Below the pieces are notes generated by a model. The model was not told the origin of the DNA. It saw only the letters and a program-made list of their open reading frames with translations, and searched no databases. This document shows, piece after piece, positions 1-5,798 of a stretch of 37,100 bases of DNA (its first letter is position 1; each line of letters starts with the position of its first letter). The DNA comes from an uncultured Flavobacteriales bacterium (GTDB taxonomy: Bacteria > Bacteroidota > Bacteroidia > Flavobacteriales_D > Crocinitomicaceae): contig CAJXRM010000024.1 in NCBI GenBank assembly GCA_913059205.1, positions 1 through 37,100 of the forward strand, given 5' to 3'. The position numbers and the translations under genes are program-made.

Positions 1-41
1 TCTGCCTGTCTCGTGGGCTCGGAGATGTGTATAAGAGACAG
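1..41. other. Illumina Nextera adapter remnant (not biological)
   Basis: Positions 8-41 are the Nextera transposase read-2 adapter, ending in the Tn5 mosaic end AGATGTGTATAAGAGACAG at 23-41. The seven bases before it, TCTGCCT, match the last seven bases of the i7 index primer N703. This is untrimmed library sequence joined to the contig end; genomic sequence starts at 42. Confidence 0.98.
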
Positions 42-552
42 GTATAATTGCACCAAGTATGATCAGTGGAAATGGAATATTGAAAAAAAAGATACAAATA
101 AATGCCACCAAAGCAACAAAATAGTGGAACGGACTTAATAATGATTTCTTTCCAATTTTGATAAGTGCAAGTATTACAATTGCTATCACTGCGGGTTTAA
201 GTCCGTTGAACATTGCATAAATCCAAGGAATATTTCCGTATGAAACATAAATCATACTCAGTCCGAGAAGTATGAACATTGAAGGTAGTACAAACAAAAT
301 TCCTGCTACCAGTCCACCCCGAACACCGTGAAGTAGCCAACCGATATAGGCTGCCAATTGTTGTGCTTCTGGTCCAGGTAGAATCATACAATAATTCAAA
401 GCGTGCAGAAATTTACTATCACTTACCCATTTCTTTTTCTCAACGAGGTATTCGTGCATAATGGCAACTTGCCCAGCAGGGCCACCAAAACTAATGAAGC
501 CAAGTTTAGTCCAAAACTTTAATGCTTCTTTGAATGTTGGTTTCTCTTTCAT
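42..552 (-). CDS. chrA: Chromate transporter ChrA, CHR family (C-terminal part missing)
   Basis: Predicted inner-membrane CHR-family anion transporter, which exports chromate in characterised members. About 170 residues are present; the reading frame runs into the adapter at 42, so the 3' part is lost. Family motifs are clear: FGGPAGQVAIMHEYL near residues 22-36, then LHALNYCMILPGPEAQQLA, then YIGWLLHGVRGGL. Hydrophobic membrane segments follow (ILFVLPSMFILLGLSMIYV and others). The start ATG (550-552) overlaps the TGA stop of the upstream SOD gene in an ATGA arrangement, so the two are translationally coupled and almost certainly one transcript. The missing half should contain the second CHR repeat if this is a long-chain member (about 400 residues), which the N-terminal sequence resembles. 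The substrate is inferred from the family. Confidence 0.93.
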
Positions 553-1274
553 TTCGTCAATTTCAATGCATTATCTAAACGTTGTGCGGCATTGTCCCAA
601 TTGATAATATTAAAAAGATTGTCCACAAAGTCTGCCCTTTTGTTTTTGTATTTTAGGTAATAGGAATGTTCCCAAACATCAATGACAAGCAAAGGAATAA
701 CTCCCCATTGGGTCAATTTTTCGTGATTCTCACATTGTAAGATTGTCAGTTTGTCGGTATATGGTTGATAACCCAAAATTCCCCAACCGTTGCCGTCAAC
801 GTCTTTGGAAGTTTTGGCAAGATACATTTTCAGTTTGTCGTAACTACCGAAATCCTTTTCAATGCGTTTGAGCAAGTCGCCTTTAGGGTCACTCTTTTTG
901 TTAGTCAAGTTAGTCCAAAATATGGAGTGAAGAATGTGTGACGAAAGGTGATAAGCCAATTTCTTTGTCCAAAAGTCAACGGTTTCAAGGTTGTTGTCGT
1001 CAAATGCTTTTTTAATCATTTGTTGGTCTTTGTTTGCACCTTTTACGGCTCCACCGTGATGAAAGGTATAATGCAAGTGCAAAGTTTCTTCGTCCATATA
1101 TGGCTCCAAGTGATTATTTGCATAAACCAACGGTTGATGAATGAAATTGCCGTCCTTATCAACCAACTTGTCAATATTGTTTTCAGTCAAATTTTGTGCA
1201 AATGCTGAAGCGGTTGGAACAAGTGTCGCTCCGCCAAGTATCAGTCCTGTTTTTAGAAAATCTTTTCTGTCCAT
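549..1274 (-). CDS. Exported Fe/Mn-family superoxide dismutase, atypical active site
   Basis: Predicted to convert superoxide to hydrogen peroxide and oxygen outside the cytoplasm. The 241-residue protein begins with a 27-residue export signal (MDRKDFLKTGLILGG...ASAFAQ) that resembles a Tat leader but has Arg-Lys instead of twin Arg. By-eye alignment gives the metal ligands as His68, His116 (in HSIFW), Asp199 and His203 (in DVWEHSYY). Two second-sphere positions look unusual: the Tyr that follows the HH pair in most family members (Tyr34 of E. coli MnSOD) is Ala76 (HHGGAV), and the active-site Gln appears to be His184 (ENHEK). It is the first gene of a coupled pair with chrA, which fits a stress or metal-oxyanion resistance unit. 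It lies just downstream of a recombinase and a cassette-like boundary. Confidence 0.93.
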   Translation of the reverse strand: MDRKDFLKTGLILGGATLVPTASAFAQNLTENNIDKLVDKDGNFIHQPLVYANNHLEPYMDEETLHLHYTFHHGGAVKGANKDQQMIKKAFDDNNLETVDFWTKKLAYHLSSHILHSIFWTNLTNKKSDPKGDLLKRIEKDFGSYDKLKMYLAKTSKDVDGNGWGILGYQPYTDKLTILQCENHEKLTQWGVIPLLVIDVWEHSYYLKYKNKRADFVDNLFNIINWDNAAQRLDNALKLTK

Positions 1275-1315
1275 TTATTAAATGTTTAATGTTAGCACTG
1301 TCGTCTTTTAGGGTT

Positions 1316-1324
1316 GCACATAAC
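1316..1324 (-). other. Candidate cassette boundary motif upstream of SOD
   Basis: Read on the minus strand this is GTTATGTGC, immediately upstream of the SOD leader. It resembles GTTATATGC at 16371-16379 and 15628-15636, and GTTGTATGC at 15502-15510. All occurrences lie in the same orientation relative to the downstream minus-strand gene or element. A second, partly inverted copy (TTTATATGCAC, 1328-1338) follows at once. The motif is short, so similarity could be chance; it is listed because of its position between the recombinase and the chrA-SOD pair. Confidence 0.35.
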
Positions 1325-1355
1325 TTGTTTATATGCACCACTAATATACATTTTT

Positions 1356-1394
1356 GTGGTTATTATACAACTAGTTCGGGCGTATAATAACCAC
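1356..1394. repeat. Perfect 13-bp inverted repeat beside the recombinase gene (candidate recombination site)
   Basis: GTGGTTATTATAC (1356-1368) and its exact reverse complement GTATAATAACCAC (1382-1394) flank a 13-bp centre that begins with the palindrome AACTAGTT. The repeat ends 6 bp past the recombinase stop codon. It lacks a T-tract on the minus strand (the next minus-strand bases are AAAAATG), so it is not a canonical terminator. Two inverted binding arms around a short central region is the layout of sites used by tyrosine recombinases (dif, attI core). The 9-mer CGTATAATA at 1381-1389 recurs inverted in the recombinase promoter region at 2630-2638. Confidence 0.6.
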
Positions 1395-1400
1395 ATATTT

Positions 1401-2552
1401 TCATTTTTCGTGATTTTTGTGAAGGTTTATTTTTTCTAGCGGACTTGTTACTTTTCTGCATTCTTCACTACTTACATGAGTATAGATTTGAGTTGTTTTA
1501 GGACTGTTATGGCCTAACAATTCTTGAATGTACCTCAAATTAACGCCACTCTCTAATAAATGTGTTGCATAGGAATGTCGCAAAGTATGTAAGGATGCTT
1601 TTTTGTGAATATTGGCTTTCTTTTTAGCTTTTCTAAAAACGTTTTGAAGACTAGTCGCTGAATATTGTAGCGAACCTTCGCCGTTAAATAAATATATTTT
1701 TGGTTTATATTGTTTGTAATATTCACGCAGAATTTCTAATGCTGAAGGAGCTAGTGGAACAATTCTGTCTTTCTTGCCCTTCGCACCTTGTAAATGTATC
1801 GTCATCCTGTTTGAATCAATACAATTAATTTTTAAATTAATTAACTCTCCACAGCGCAATCCACATGAATAAATGAGGGCTAGCATGGTCTTATGTTTTA
1901 TGTTATTAACAGAGTTCAATAGACTTTCAATTTCATTTAAACTAAAAACAATGGGTAATTTAAATTCCTTACGTGGTCTTTCTAATTCGTCTGTATTTAA
2001 ATAAACTGAACGTCTTTTCGAAAAATACAACTTTATAGCATTGATGACTTGATTTTGATAAGAAGATGAGAAATTGTATTTGATAATGTACTCCGAATTA
2101 AACACTTCAATGTCATTTTGAGAAACTTGTACTAAAGGTTTATTGTTCAGATACCTAATAAAAATGCTCAATGCTTCAGTATATGTCTGGATGGTATTTT
2201 CACTGTACCTCAATTGTTCCATGTGGCTCTTAAAATCAATAATACTTTCTTTGGAAAGATCAGTCAATGCTGGTAAAACTGGCTTCGGAGTACTTTTTTT
2301 TGGTGTTTTTACTTGATTAGAATTTTGAAACAATTGTCGGTAGTCTATAAATGCGATGCCTTTATAATGAGCCAATAATTGATTAATTATTCCATTTTGA
2401 TAGGCGAGCTGCCAAGCACTTTCTTTTTCGTTCCAAATAATTCCTTTGAATGATTTTGTAACTTCAATTAGCTCTGGGTTATACCCAAATTTTAAAAATA
2501 GAAATGACATCCCTAGTCCATTATTTTTTTCCAGTGTAATTCGTGGTAACAT
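1401..2552 (-). CDS. Tyrosine-type site-specific recombinase/integrase
   Basis: DNA breaking-and-rejoining enzyme of the phage-integrase/XerCD superfamily, 383 residues. Residues about 105-185 form the SAM-like core-binding domain (FKSHMEQLRYSENTIQTY). The catalytic domain follows with the full set: Arg in SCGLRCGELI, Lys in GAKGKKDRIVPL, HTLRHSYATHLL (His-x2-Arg), LGH, and the nucleophile Tyr in TQIYTHV near the C terminus. The first 80-90 residues are an extra N-terminal module (SFKGIIWNEKESAWQL then LLAHYKGIAFIDY) that I have seen described only as a typical Bacteroidota integrase extension; it loosely resembles the FxG...W pattern of HARP-type DNA-structure-binding modules (speculative). 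The gene is divergent from a zinc-ribbon protein and is followed by a perfect 13-bp inverted repeat, then chrA-SOD on the same strand. No transposase or phage structural genes are present. Confidence 0.93.
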   Translation of the reverse strand: MLPRITLEKNNGLGMSFLFLKFGYNPELIEVTKSFKGIIWNEKESAWQLAYQNGIINQLLAHYKGIAFIDYRQLFQNSNQVKTPKKSTPKPVLPALTDLSKESIIDFKSHMEQLRYSENTIQTYTEALSIFIRYLNNKPLVQVSQNDIEVFNSEYIIKYNFSSSYQNQVINAIKLYFSKRRSVYLNTDELERPRKEFKLPIVFSLNEIESLLNSVNNIKHKTMLALIYSCGLRCGELINLKINCIDSNRMTIHLQGAKGKKDRIVPLAPSALEILREYYKQYKPKIYLFNGEGSLQYSATSLQNVFRKAKKKANIHKKASLHTLRHSYATHLLESGVNLRYIQELLGHNSPKTTQIYTHVSSEECRKVTSPLEKINLHKNHEK

Positions 2553-2625
2553 GTTGGTTAATTTAATATTTCGACAATAGTATACATACCTTATTGTTAT
2601 TTAATTATTTAACCGTACATTTATA

Positions 2626-2638
2626 CGTATATTATACG
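2626..2638. promoter_or_regulatory. Palindrome in the divergent recombinase / zinc-ribbon promoter region
   Basis: CGTATA-T-TATACG is a perfect palindrome around one central base, in the 101-bp AT-rich gap between the two divergent starts (2552 and 2654). Its right half, TATTATACG (2630-2638), is the reverse complement of 1381-1389 in the inverted repeat beside the recombinase. This suggests one protein, possibly the recombinase, binds both places. Operator function is inferred. Confidence 0.4.
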
Positions 2639-2653
2639 TTTAATACTACACTT

Positions 2654-3022
2654 ATGGGCGCATGTTTGAATTGTAAAAAGGAGTTAATTGGCAGAGCAGA
2701 CAAAGTATTTTGCGATGCATATTGCAAATCCTCTTTCCACTACAAAAAAAAGCAAGGGGAGAAGAAATCCATATTTGAATCGATAGACAAACAATTAAAA
2801 ACCAATCGGAGATTATTAAAGTTATTCAACAAAGCAGGGAAGGCAGTAGTTCGAAAAGAAGAACTTTTAGCAGAAGGCTTTAACCCGAAATATTTCACCC
2901 ATTACTGGAAAAACACTAAAGGAGAAGTATATCTATTCTGTTACGAATTCGGATTCCTCGAAAAACAAGAAAACAACAAGGCCAAATACGTTCTCGTCAA
3001 ATGGCAAGATTACATGAAATGA
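2654..3022 (+). CDS. Small zinc-ribbon protein of unknown function
   Basis: 122 residues from ATG at 2654. An in-frame upstream ATG at 2594 exists, but it would place 20 residues over the AT-rich promoter region, so the later start, MGACLNC, is preferred. The N terminus has a CxxC...CxxxC zinc ribbon (CLNCKKELIGRADKVFC then DAYCKSSFHYKKK), of the kind seen in many small Bacteroidota nucleic-acid-associated proteins. A basic helical middle follows, then an aromatic C-terminal part (KYFTHYWKNTKGEVYLFCYEFGF). It is divergent from the tyrosine recombinase and may share its regulatory region. The role is unknown; an accessory or regulator for the recombinase is an inference from position only. Confidence 0.75.
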   Translation: MGACLNCKKELIGRADKVFCDAYCKSSFHYKKKQGEKKSIFESIDKQLKTNRRLLKLFNKAGKAVVRKEELLAEGFNPKYFTHYWKNTKGEVYLFCYEFGFLEKQENNKAKYVLVKWQDYMK

Positions 3023-3133
3023 CTCCCACCGCAACTGAGCCCGTCGAAGGGAGATTTCGCCTAGCATTAGAAAAAAACAGAGTGAATTGAAAGGTGCTAA
3101 TAGTGGAGTAAGCTCCGAAGCAAGAGGAGATCA

Positions 3134-3304
3134 ATGACACGATCAGCTTTCAAAAAGTTCGCTGCATTTCGCAATGCAAGCGCAAGGGCTCTTTTTTGCT
3201 CCTGGCGCTATCGCTTAGTCTTCGAACGCAGTGTGTTCTCTTTTTTTTCAGCTCCTGACCGCGAAGCAGAACCGCAGGTAAAAAAAGTAAGAGACTTTAA
3301 GTAG
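3134..3304 (+). CDS. Possible 56-residue basic peptide or repeat-derived frame
   Basis: ATG at 3134 to TAG at 3304. The product is rich in Arg, Lys, Phe and Ser (starts MTRSAFKKFAAFRNASARAL, ends QVKKVRDFK). It has no signal peptide or recognisable domain. The wording of the sequence (ALFCSWRYRLVFE, APDREAEPQVKK) feels like a recurrent Bacteroidota intergenic repeat that is often annotated as tiny hypothetical genes, but I cannot verify that here. Treat it as doubtful. Confidence 0.2.
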   Translation: MTRSAFKKFAAFRNASARALFCSWRYRLVFERSVFSFFSAPDREAEPQVKKVRDFK

Positions 3305-3395
3305 TAAAATAATTCTGCATGCTTCTATCGGATGGAAAGTATGTGTTCCTCAGCTACCGCGCGATTCTATCGCGAGATATTACTCTTCCAAAGGA

Positions 3396-3465
3396 CACTG
3401 AGGTCACTGAGGTCACTGAGGTCACTGAGCGGAGTCGAAGTGGTCGAAGTGAGCTTGTCGAAGTG
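3396..3465. repeat. 9-bp tandem repeat plus dispersed GTCGAAG-type repeat
   Basis: CACTGAGGT occurs three times head to tail at 3396-3422, then degenerates to CACTGAGCG. It leads into CACTGAGCGGAGTCGAAGTG (3423-3442) and GTGAGCTTGTCGAAGTG (3449-3465). A related copy, ACTGAGCCCGTCGAAGGGAG, is at 3034-3053. Such (A/C)CTGAGCNNGTCGAAG elements are scattered between genes in many Bacteroidota genomes. Short open frames across this block are repeat artefacts. Confidence 0.8.
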
Positions 3466-3623
3466 CGCACGTCTCCCATACTACTCCCATATAGATCCCA
3501 TACAACCAGCCTATAGTCCCACTTTTCTTAAAATCTGTTAAAATATATGCACGCATAACACTTTGGCACGATGTTGGTTTTCGACCTTTTAATTCAAATT
3601 TCTATTAATTAAAAAAAAACACA

Positions 3624-3698
3624 ATGGAAAACACGAATGAATCCGAGTATGAGTACTCGAGCTGTCCGGGCAGCAATTATTTACTAACCCGGTCGTAG
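3624..3698 (+). CDS. Possible 24-residue leader peptide
   Basis: ATG at 3624, TAG at 3696-3698, product MENTNESEYEYSSCPGSNYL plus four residues. It follows an A9 tract, and it lies 57 bp before the gene at 3756. The segment includes GCTGTCCGGGCAGC (3661-3674), a 14-base palindrome allowing one G-U pair. It could be a regulatory leader or part of a structured untranslated RNA. Coding status is uncertain. Confidence 0.25.
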   Translation: MENTNESEYEYSSCPGSNYLLTRS

Positions 3699-3755
3699 TT
3701 ACCCGCATTAGTCCGATCAATTAATGCCTGTGACGCGGCCACAAAACTAAAAGTC

Positions 3756-4550
3756 ATGGCAAAAAATATCGGCCTAATAAAGATTTCTGGGAAGGTAGGA
3801 GACCTCCAGTTCTTTAACAAAGATGGAAACGCATACGTAGGATTAAAGTCAGGCGTTTCTAAAGACAGAATCAAAAAAGACCCAGCGTTCAAACGCACCC
3901 GGGAAAACATGGCAGAATTCGGAGGTGCAGCAAGCGTATCCAAAAATATACGCGAGTACCTAATCCCCTTACGAAGCCTTTTTGAGAAAAACCTTCATGT
4001 ACGCCTAACCAGTATCATCCGTTTGATGATCAACACAGGAACAGGCGTAAGAGGTAAAAGAGCAGTCGAATTCTCGCTCAATCAAGAAGAGTTAAATGGG
4101 TACGAGTTAAACGTAAAGTCTAAAGTAAGTGAAATCCTATATGCAAGTATGGGAGTAGCAACTAACCCTGAGCGCAACCAAGCCGTAGTGTCAATTGCAG
4201 AGTTCCTTCCAACAGATTACCTGTTAATCCCAGAAGGAGCAACGCACTACAAAATACATACGGCAGCATTAAGCGTATCCAACTTTGAACCGCAAGGAGT
4301 CAAAGCCAAATACAAACCGCTCAATGCTGGTCAACATGGTTTGTTTGCAGTTTCAAGTACAACGGAGTTATCCTTAAATAGTGCGCAAGTAGGAGGTATC
4401 ACTTTAACAACTGATCTTCCAGGTGCTCCAACCCTAGATGCAGACGTTTCATTGTTTACTTTTGTGGGAATAGAATTCCTTCAAGAAATCAACGGAATAT
4501 TTTACCAATTTGCATCAAACAATGCAGTTAGAATAGAAAAAGTATTCTAA
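3756..4550 (+). CDS. Bacteroidota orphan protein, SGKVG...KRTREN type
   Basis: 264 residues, no signal peptide or membrane segment. The N-terminal SGKVGDLQFFNKDG motif followed by KDPAFKRTRENMAEFGGA (about residues 46-63) marks a family of uncharacterised proteins that I associate with Bacteroidota. It may belong near DUF6266, but I am not sure. The C-terminal two thirds are beta-rich (repeated Val/Leu/Thr strands, ending FASNNAVRIEKVF). Start ATG at 3756 (MAKNIGLIKIS) fits family starts. The gene stands alone, with a repeat-rich region upstream and its own terminator downstream. Base composition is richer in GC than neighbouring core genes, which suggests an accessory origin. Function unknown. 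Confidence 0.8.
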   Translation: MAKNIGLIKISGKVGDLQFFNKDGNAYVGLKSGVSKDRIKKDPAFKRTRENMAEFGGAASVSKNIREYLIPLRSLFEKNLHVRLTSIIRLMINTGTGVRGKRAVEFSLNQEELNGYELNVKSKVSEILYASMGVATNPERNQAVVSIAEFLPTDYLLIPEGATHYKIHTAALSVSNFEPQGVKAKYKPLNAGQHGLFAVSSTTELSLNSAQVGGITLTTDLPGAPTLDADVSLFTFVGIEFLQEINGIFYQFASNNAVRIEKVF

Positions 4551-4577
4551 ACTAGCTAACGGCAACCAAAGTGAAAG

Positions 4578-4606
4578 GCGTAAACTTAATTGTTTACGCT
4601 TTTTTT
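4578..4606 (+). terminator. Rho-independent terminator
   Basis: Perfect 8-bp stem GCGTAAAC/GTTTACGC with TTAATT loop and seven T, 27 bp after the stop of the gene at 3756-4550. Confidence 0.9.
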
Positions 4607-4625
4607 ATGGTACCTATCAATCAAT

Positions 4626-5798
4626 TCAGTGAAACAACCCTACCAATTTCCTAGTCGAAACCTCCCAACTAAAATTCTGTTGAACATAATCCTTTGCGTT
4701 TTGACCTATTTCTGTTCTCAATTCTTCATTTTCGAGCAGCTCTTGAATCGTTTGGATGAATTCATCCCTTGTATCCGCAACAAAAATATGGGTTCCGTGA
4801 ATTCCCTTAATTGCATCATTGGCTAGGGAAGTGGTGATGCACGGAAGTCCCATTGCCATTGCTTCCAGTAATTTATTCTGCATACCCGTTCCAATGAACA
4901 TTGGTGCAACAAACAGTTTTCCTCGGGCATAGGAGCTACGAATGTCATCTACCCATCCGGTAAGTTCTACTGTTGAATTGGCCAATTCTTTTACCGCGGG
5001 AGCTGGGGATGATCCTGAAATGAGCAGTTTGCATCCAGGAAAAGAAGGAAGAAGTTGTTCTACCAAATACTTTGAGGCCTCAATGTTTGGTGGATAACTC
5101 AAATTTCCTGTGAATACAAGTTCAACGTCTTTTTGTTGAGAAGGGTAATTGAAAAAGGATTCGTCAATTCCATTTGGAATACACGCAATGTGCCTCGCAT
5201 CTGGATGTTGAATCAATTTTTTGTCTTGCTCGCTTATGATGGTCGCATGCTCAAAATAATCAAAGATCTCCCTTTCGTATTTCACAAGTCGTCTGGCTTC
5301 GGATTTAAATAACCATTTCTTGTATAAAGGTTGTAATTCAATGCGCCGTTTTATCCCCATACTCAACGCATCCATGTAGTCAATTACTTTCGGGACATGG
5401 TGAATGTTTTTTGTGTATTCAGCAGTTCTAATTAATTGATTGTAAACTATTTTAAAGTCATTCTCTTTAATCAATTGTTTAATAATTCTATTCGCTCTGT
5501 TGCTGTAAAAATATCCGACTTGAAAGGGCAAGTTCGAAAAGATGCAGAGCGCCATTTGGCTAATTTTCGAAAGTTGTGTCAAGGGAATAATTCGCAGCTG
5601 CTCACAAAATTCTTCTACGTGTTTTAGGGCAGTACCATCCACTTTGACATCCGTTAAAGCTACAAGAGTAACGCAGTGTGTTTTGCTTAATTCCCTCAAT
5701 TGATAATACGCACGTAATTTATCTCCTTTATCCAATGGATAAGGAAAGCGCGATACAATCATCAGCAATTGTTCTTTATGTGGATTGGAGGAATTCAT
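4626..5798 (-). CDS. GT4-family glycosyltransferase
   Basis: Predicted sugar-nucleotide-dependent glycosyltransferase with a GT-B fold, 390 residues, cytoplasmic or membrane-associated. The N terminus (MIVSRFPYPLDKGDKLRAYY) has the acceptor-side signature of the sugar-transferase family once named for EpsH/PEP-CTERM loci. The C-terminal donor domain has VFTGNLSYPPN, a GWVDDIRSSYARGKLFVAP segment and the E-rich nucleotide-sugar motif LLEAMAMGLPCITT. The start overlaps the end of the upstream glycosyltransferase gene by 23 bp, so they are co-transcribed. It is the last gene of the minus-strand operon that begins at 8849. Substrate unknown; exopolysaccharide or LPS-type glycan is likely from the LptF/G neighbour. 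Confidence 0.9.
   Translation of the reverse strand: MNSSNPHKEQLLMIVSRFPYPLDKGDKLRAYYQLRELSKTHCVTLVALTDVKVDGTALKHVEEFCEQLRIIPLTQLSKISQMALCIFSNLPFQVGYFYSNRANRIIKQLIKENDFKIVYNQLIRTAEYTKNIHHVPKVIDYMDALSMGIKRRIELQPLYKKWLFKSEARRLVKYEREIFDYFEHATIISEQDKKLIQHPDARHIACIPNGIDESFFNYPSQQKDVELVFTGNLSYPPNIEASKYLVEQLLPSFPGCKLLISGSSPAPAVKELANSTVELTGWVDDIRSSYARGKLFVAPMFIGTGMQNKLLEAMAMGLPCITTSLANDAIKGIHGTHIFVADTRDEFIQTIQELLENEELRTEIGQNAKDYVQQNFSWEVSTRKLVGLFH

Larger units (their letters stand above)
3023..3755. other. Gene-poor accessory stretch with repeats
   Basis: No convincing conserved gene. It contains a GAGCCCGTCGAAGGG-type repeat at 3034-3053, one Arg-rich 56-codon frame (3134-3304), a 9-bp tandem repeat running into two GAGCNNGTCGAAG-type repeats (3396-3465), and a leader with a 24-codon frame before the gene at 3756. 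Base composition is visibly more GC-rich and less coding-like than its surroundings. A GCATAAC element at 3552-3558 weakly resembles the cassette boundary motifs seen at 1316, 15502 and 16371. Confidence 0.6.

Noticed and set aside
1356-1394. Terminator for the recombinase gene
   Set aside because: The stem is perfect but the loop is 13 nt, the stem is AT-rich and no T-tract follows on the minus strand; a protein-binding or recombination site fits better.
3319-3541. Two overlapping open frames of 65 and 69 codons across the tandem repeat
   Set aside because: Both are translations of the CACTGAGGT array and GTCGAAG-type repeat in different frames; there is no domain and neither frame is better than the other.
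3548-3570. A fourth cassette boundary (GCACGCATAACACTTTGGCAC)
   Set aside because: Similarity to GCATATAAC-AATT-GGCTA is weak, spacing is off by several bases and no partner arm was found.
42-4550. A complete prophage or conjugative element
   Set aside because: Only the recombinase and a zinc-ribbon protein are present; no replication, transfer, capsid or transposase genes were seen.
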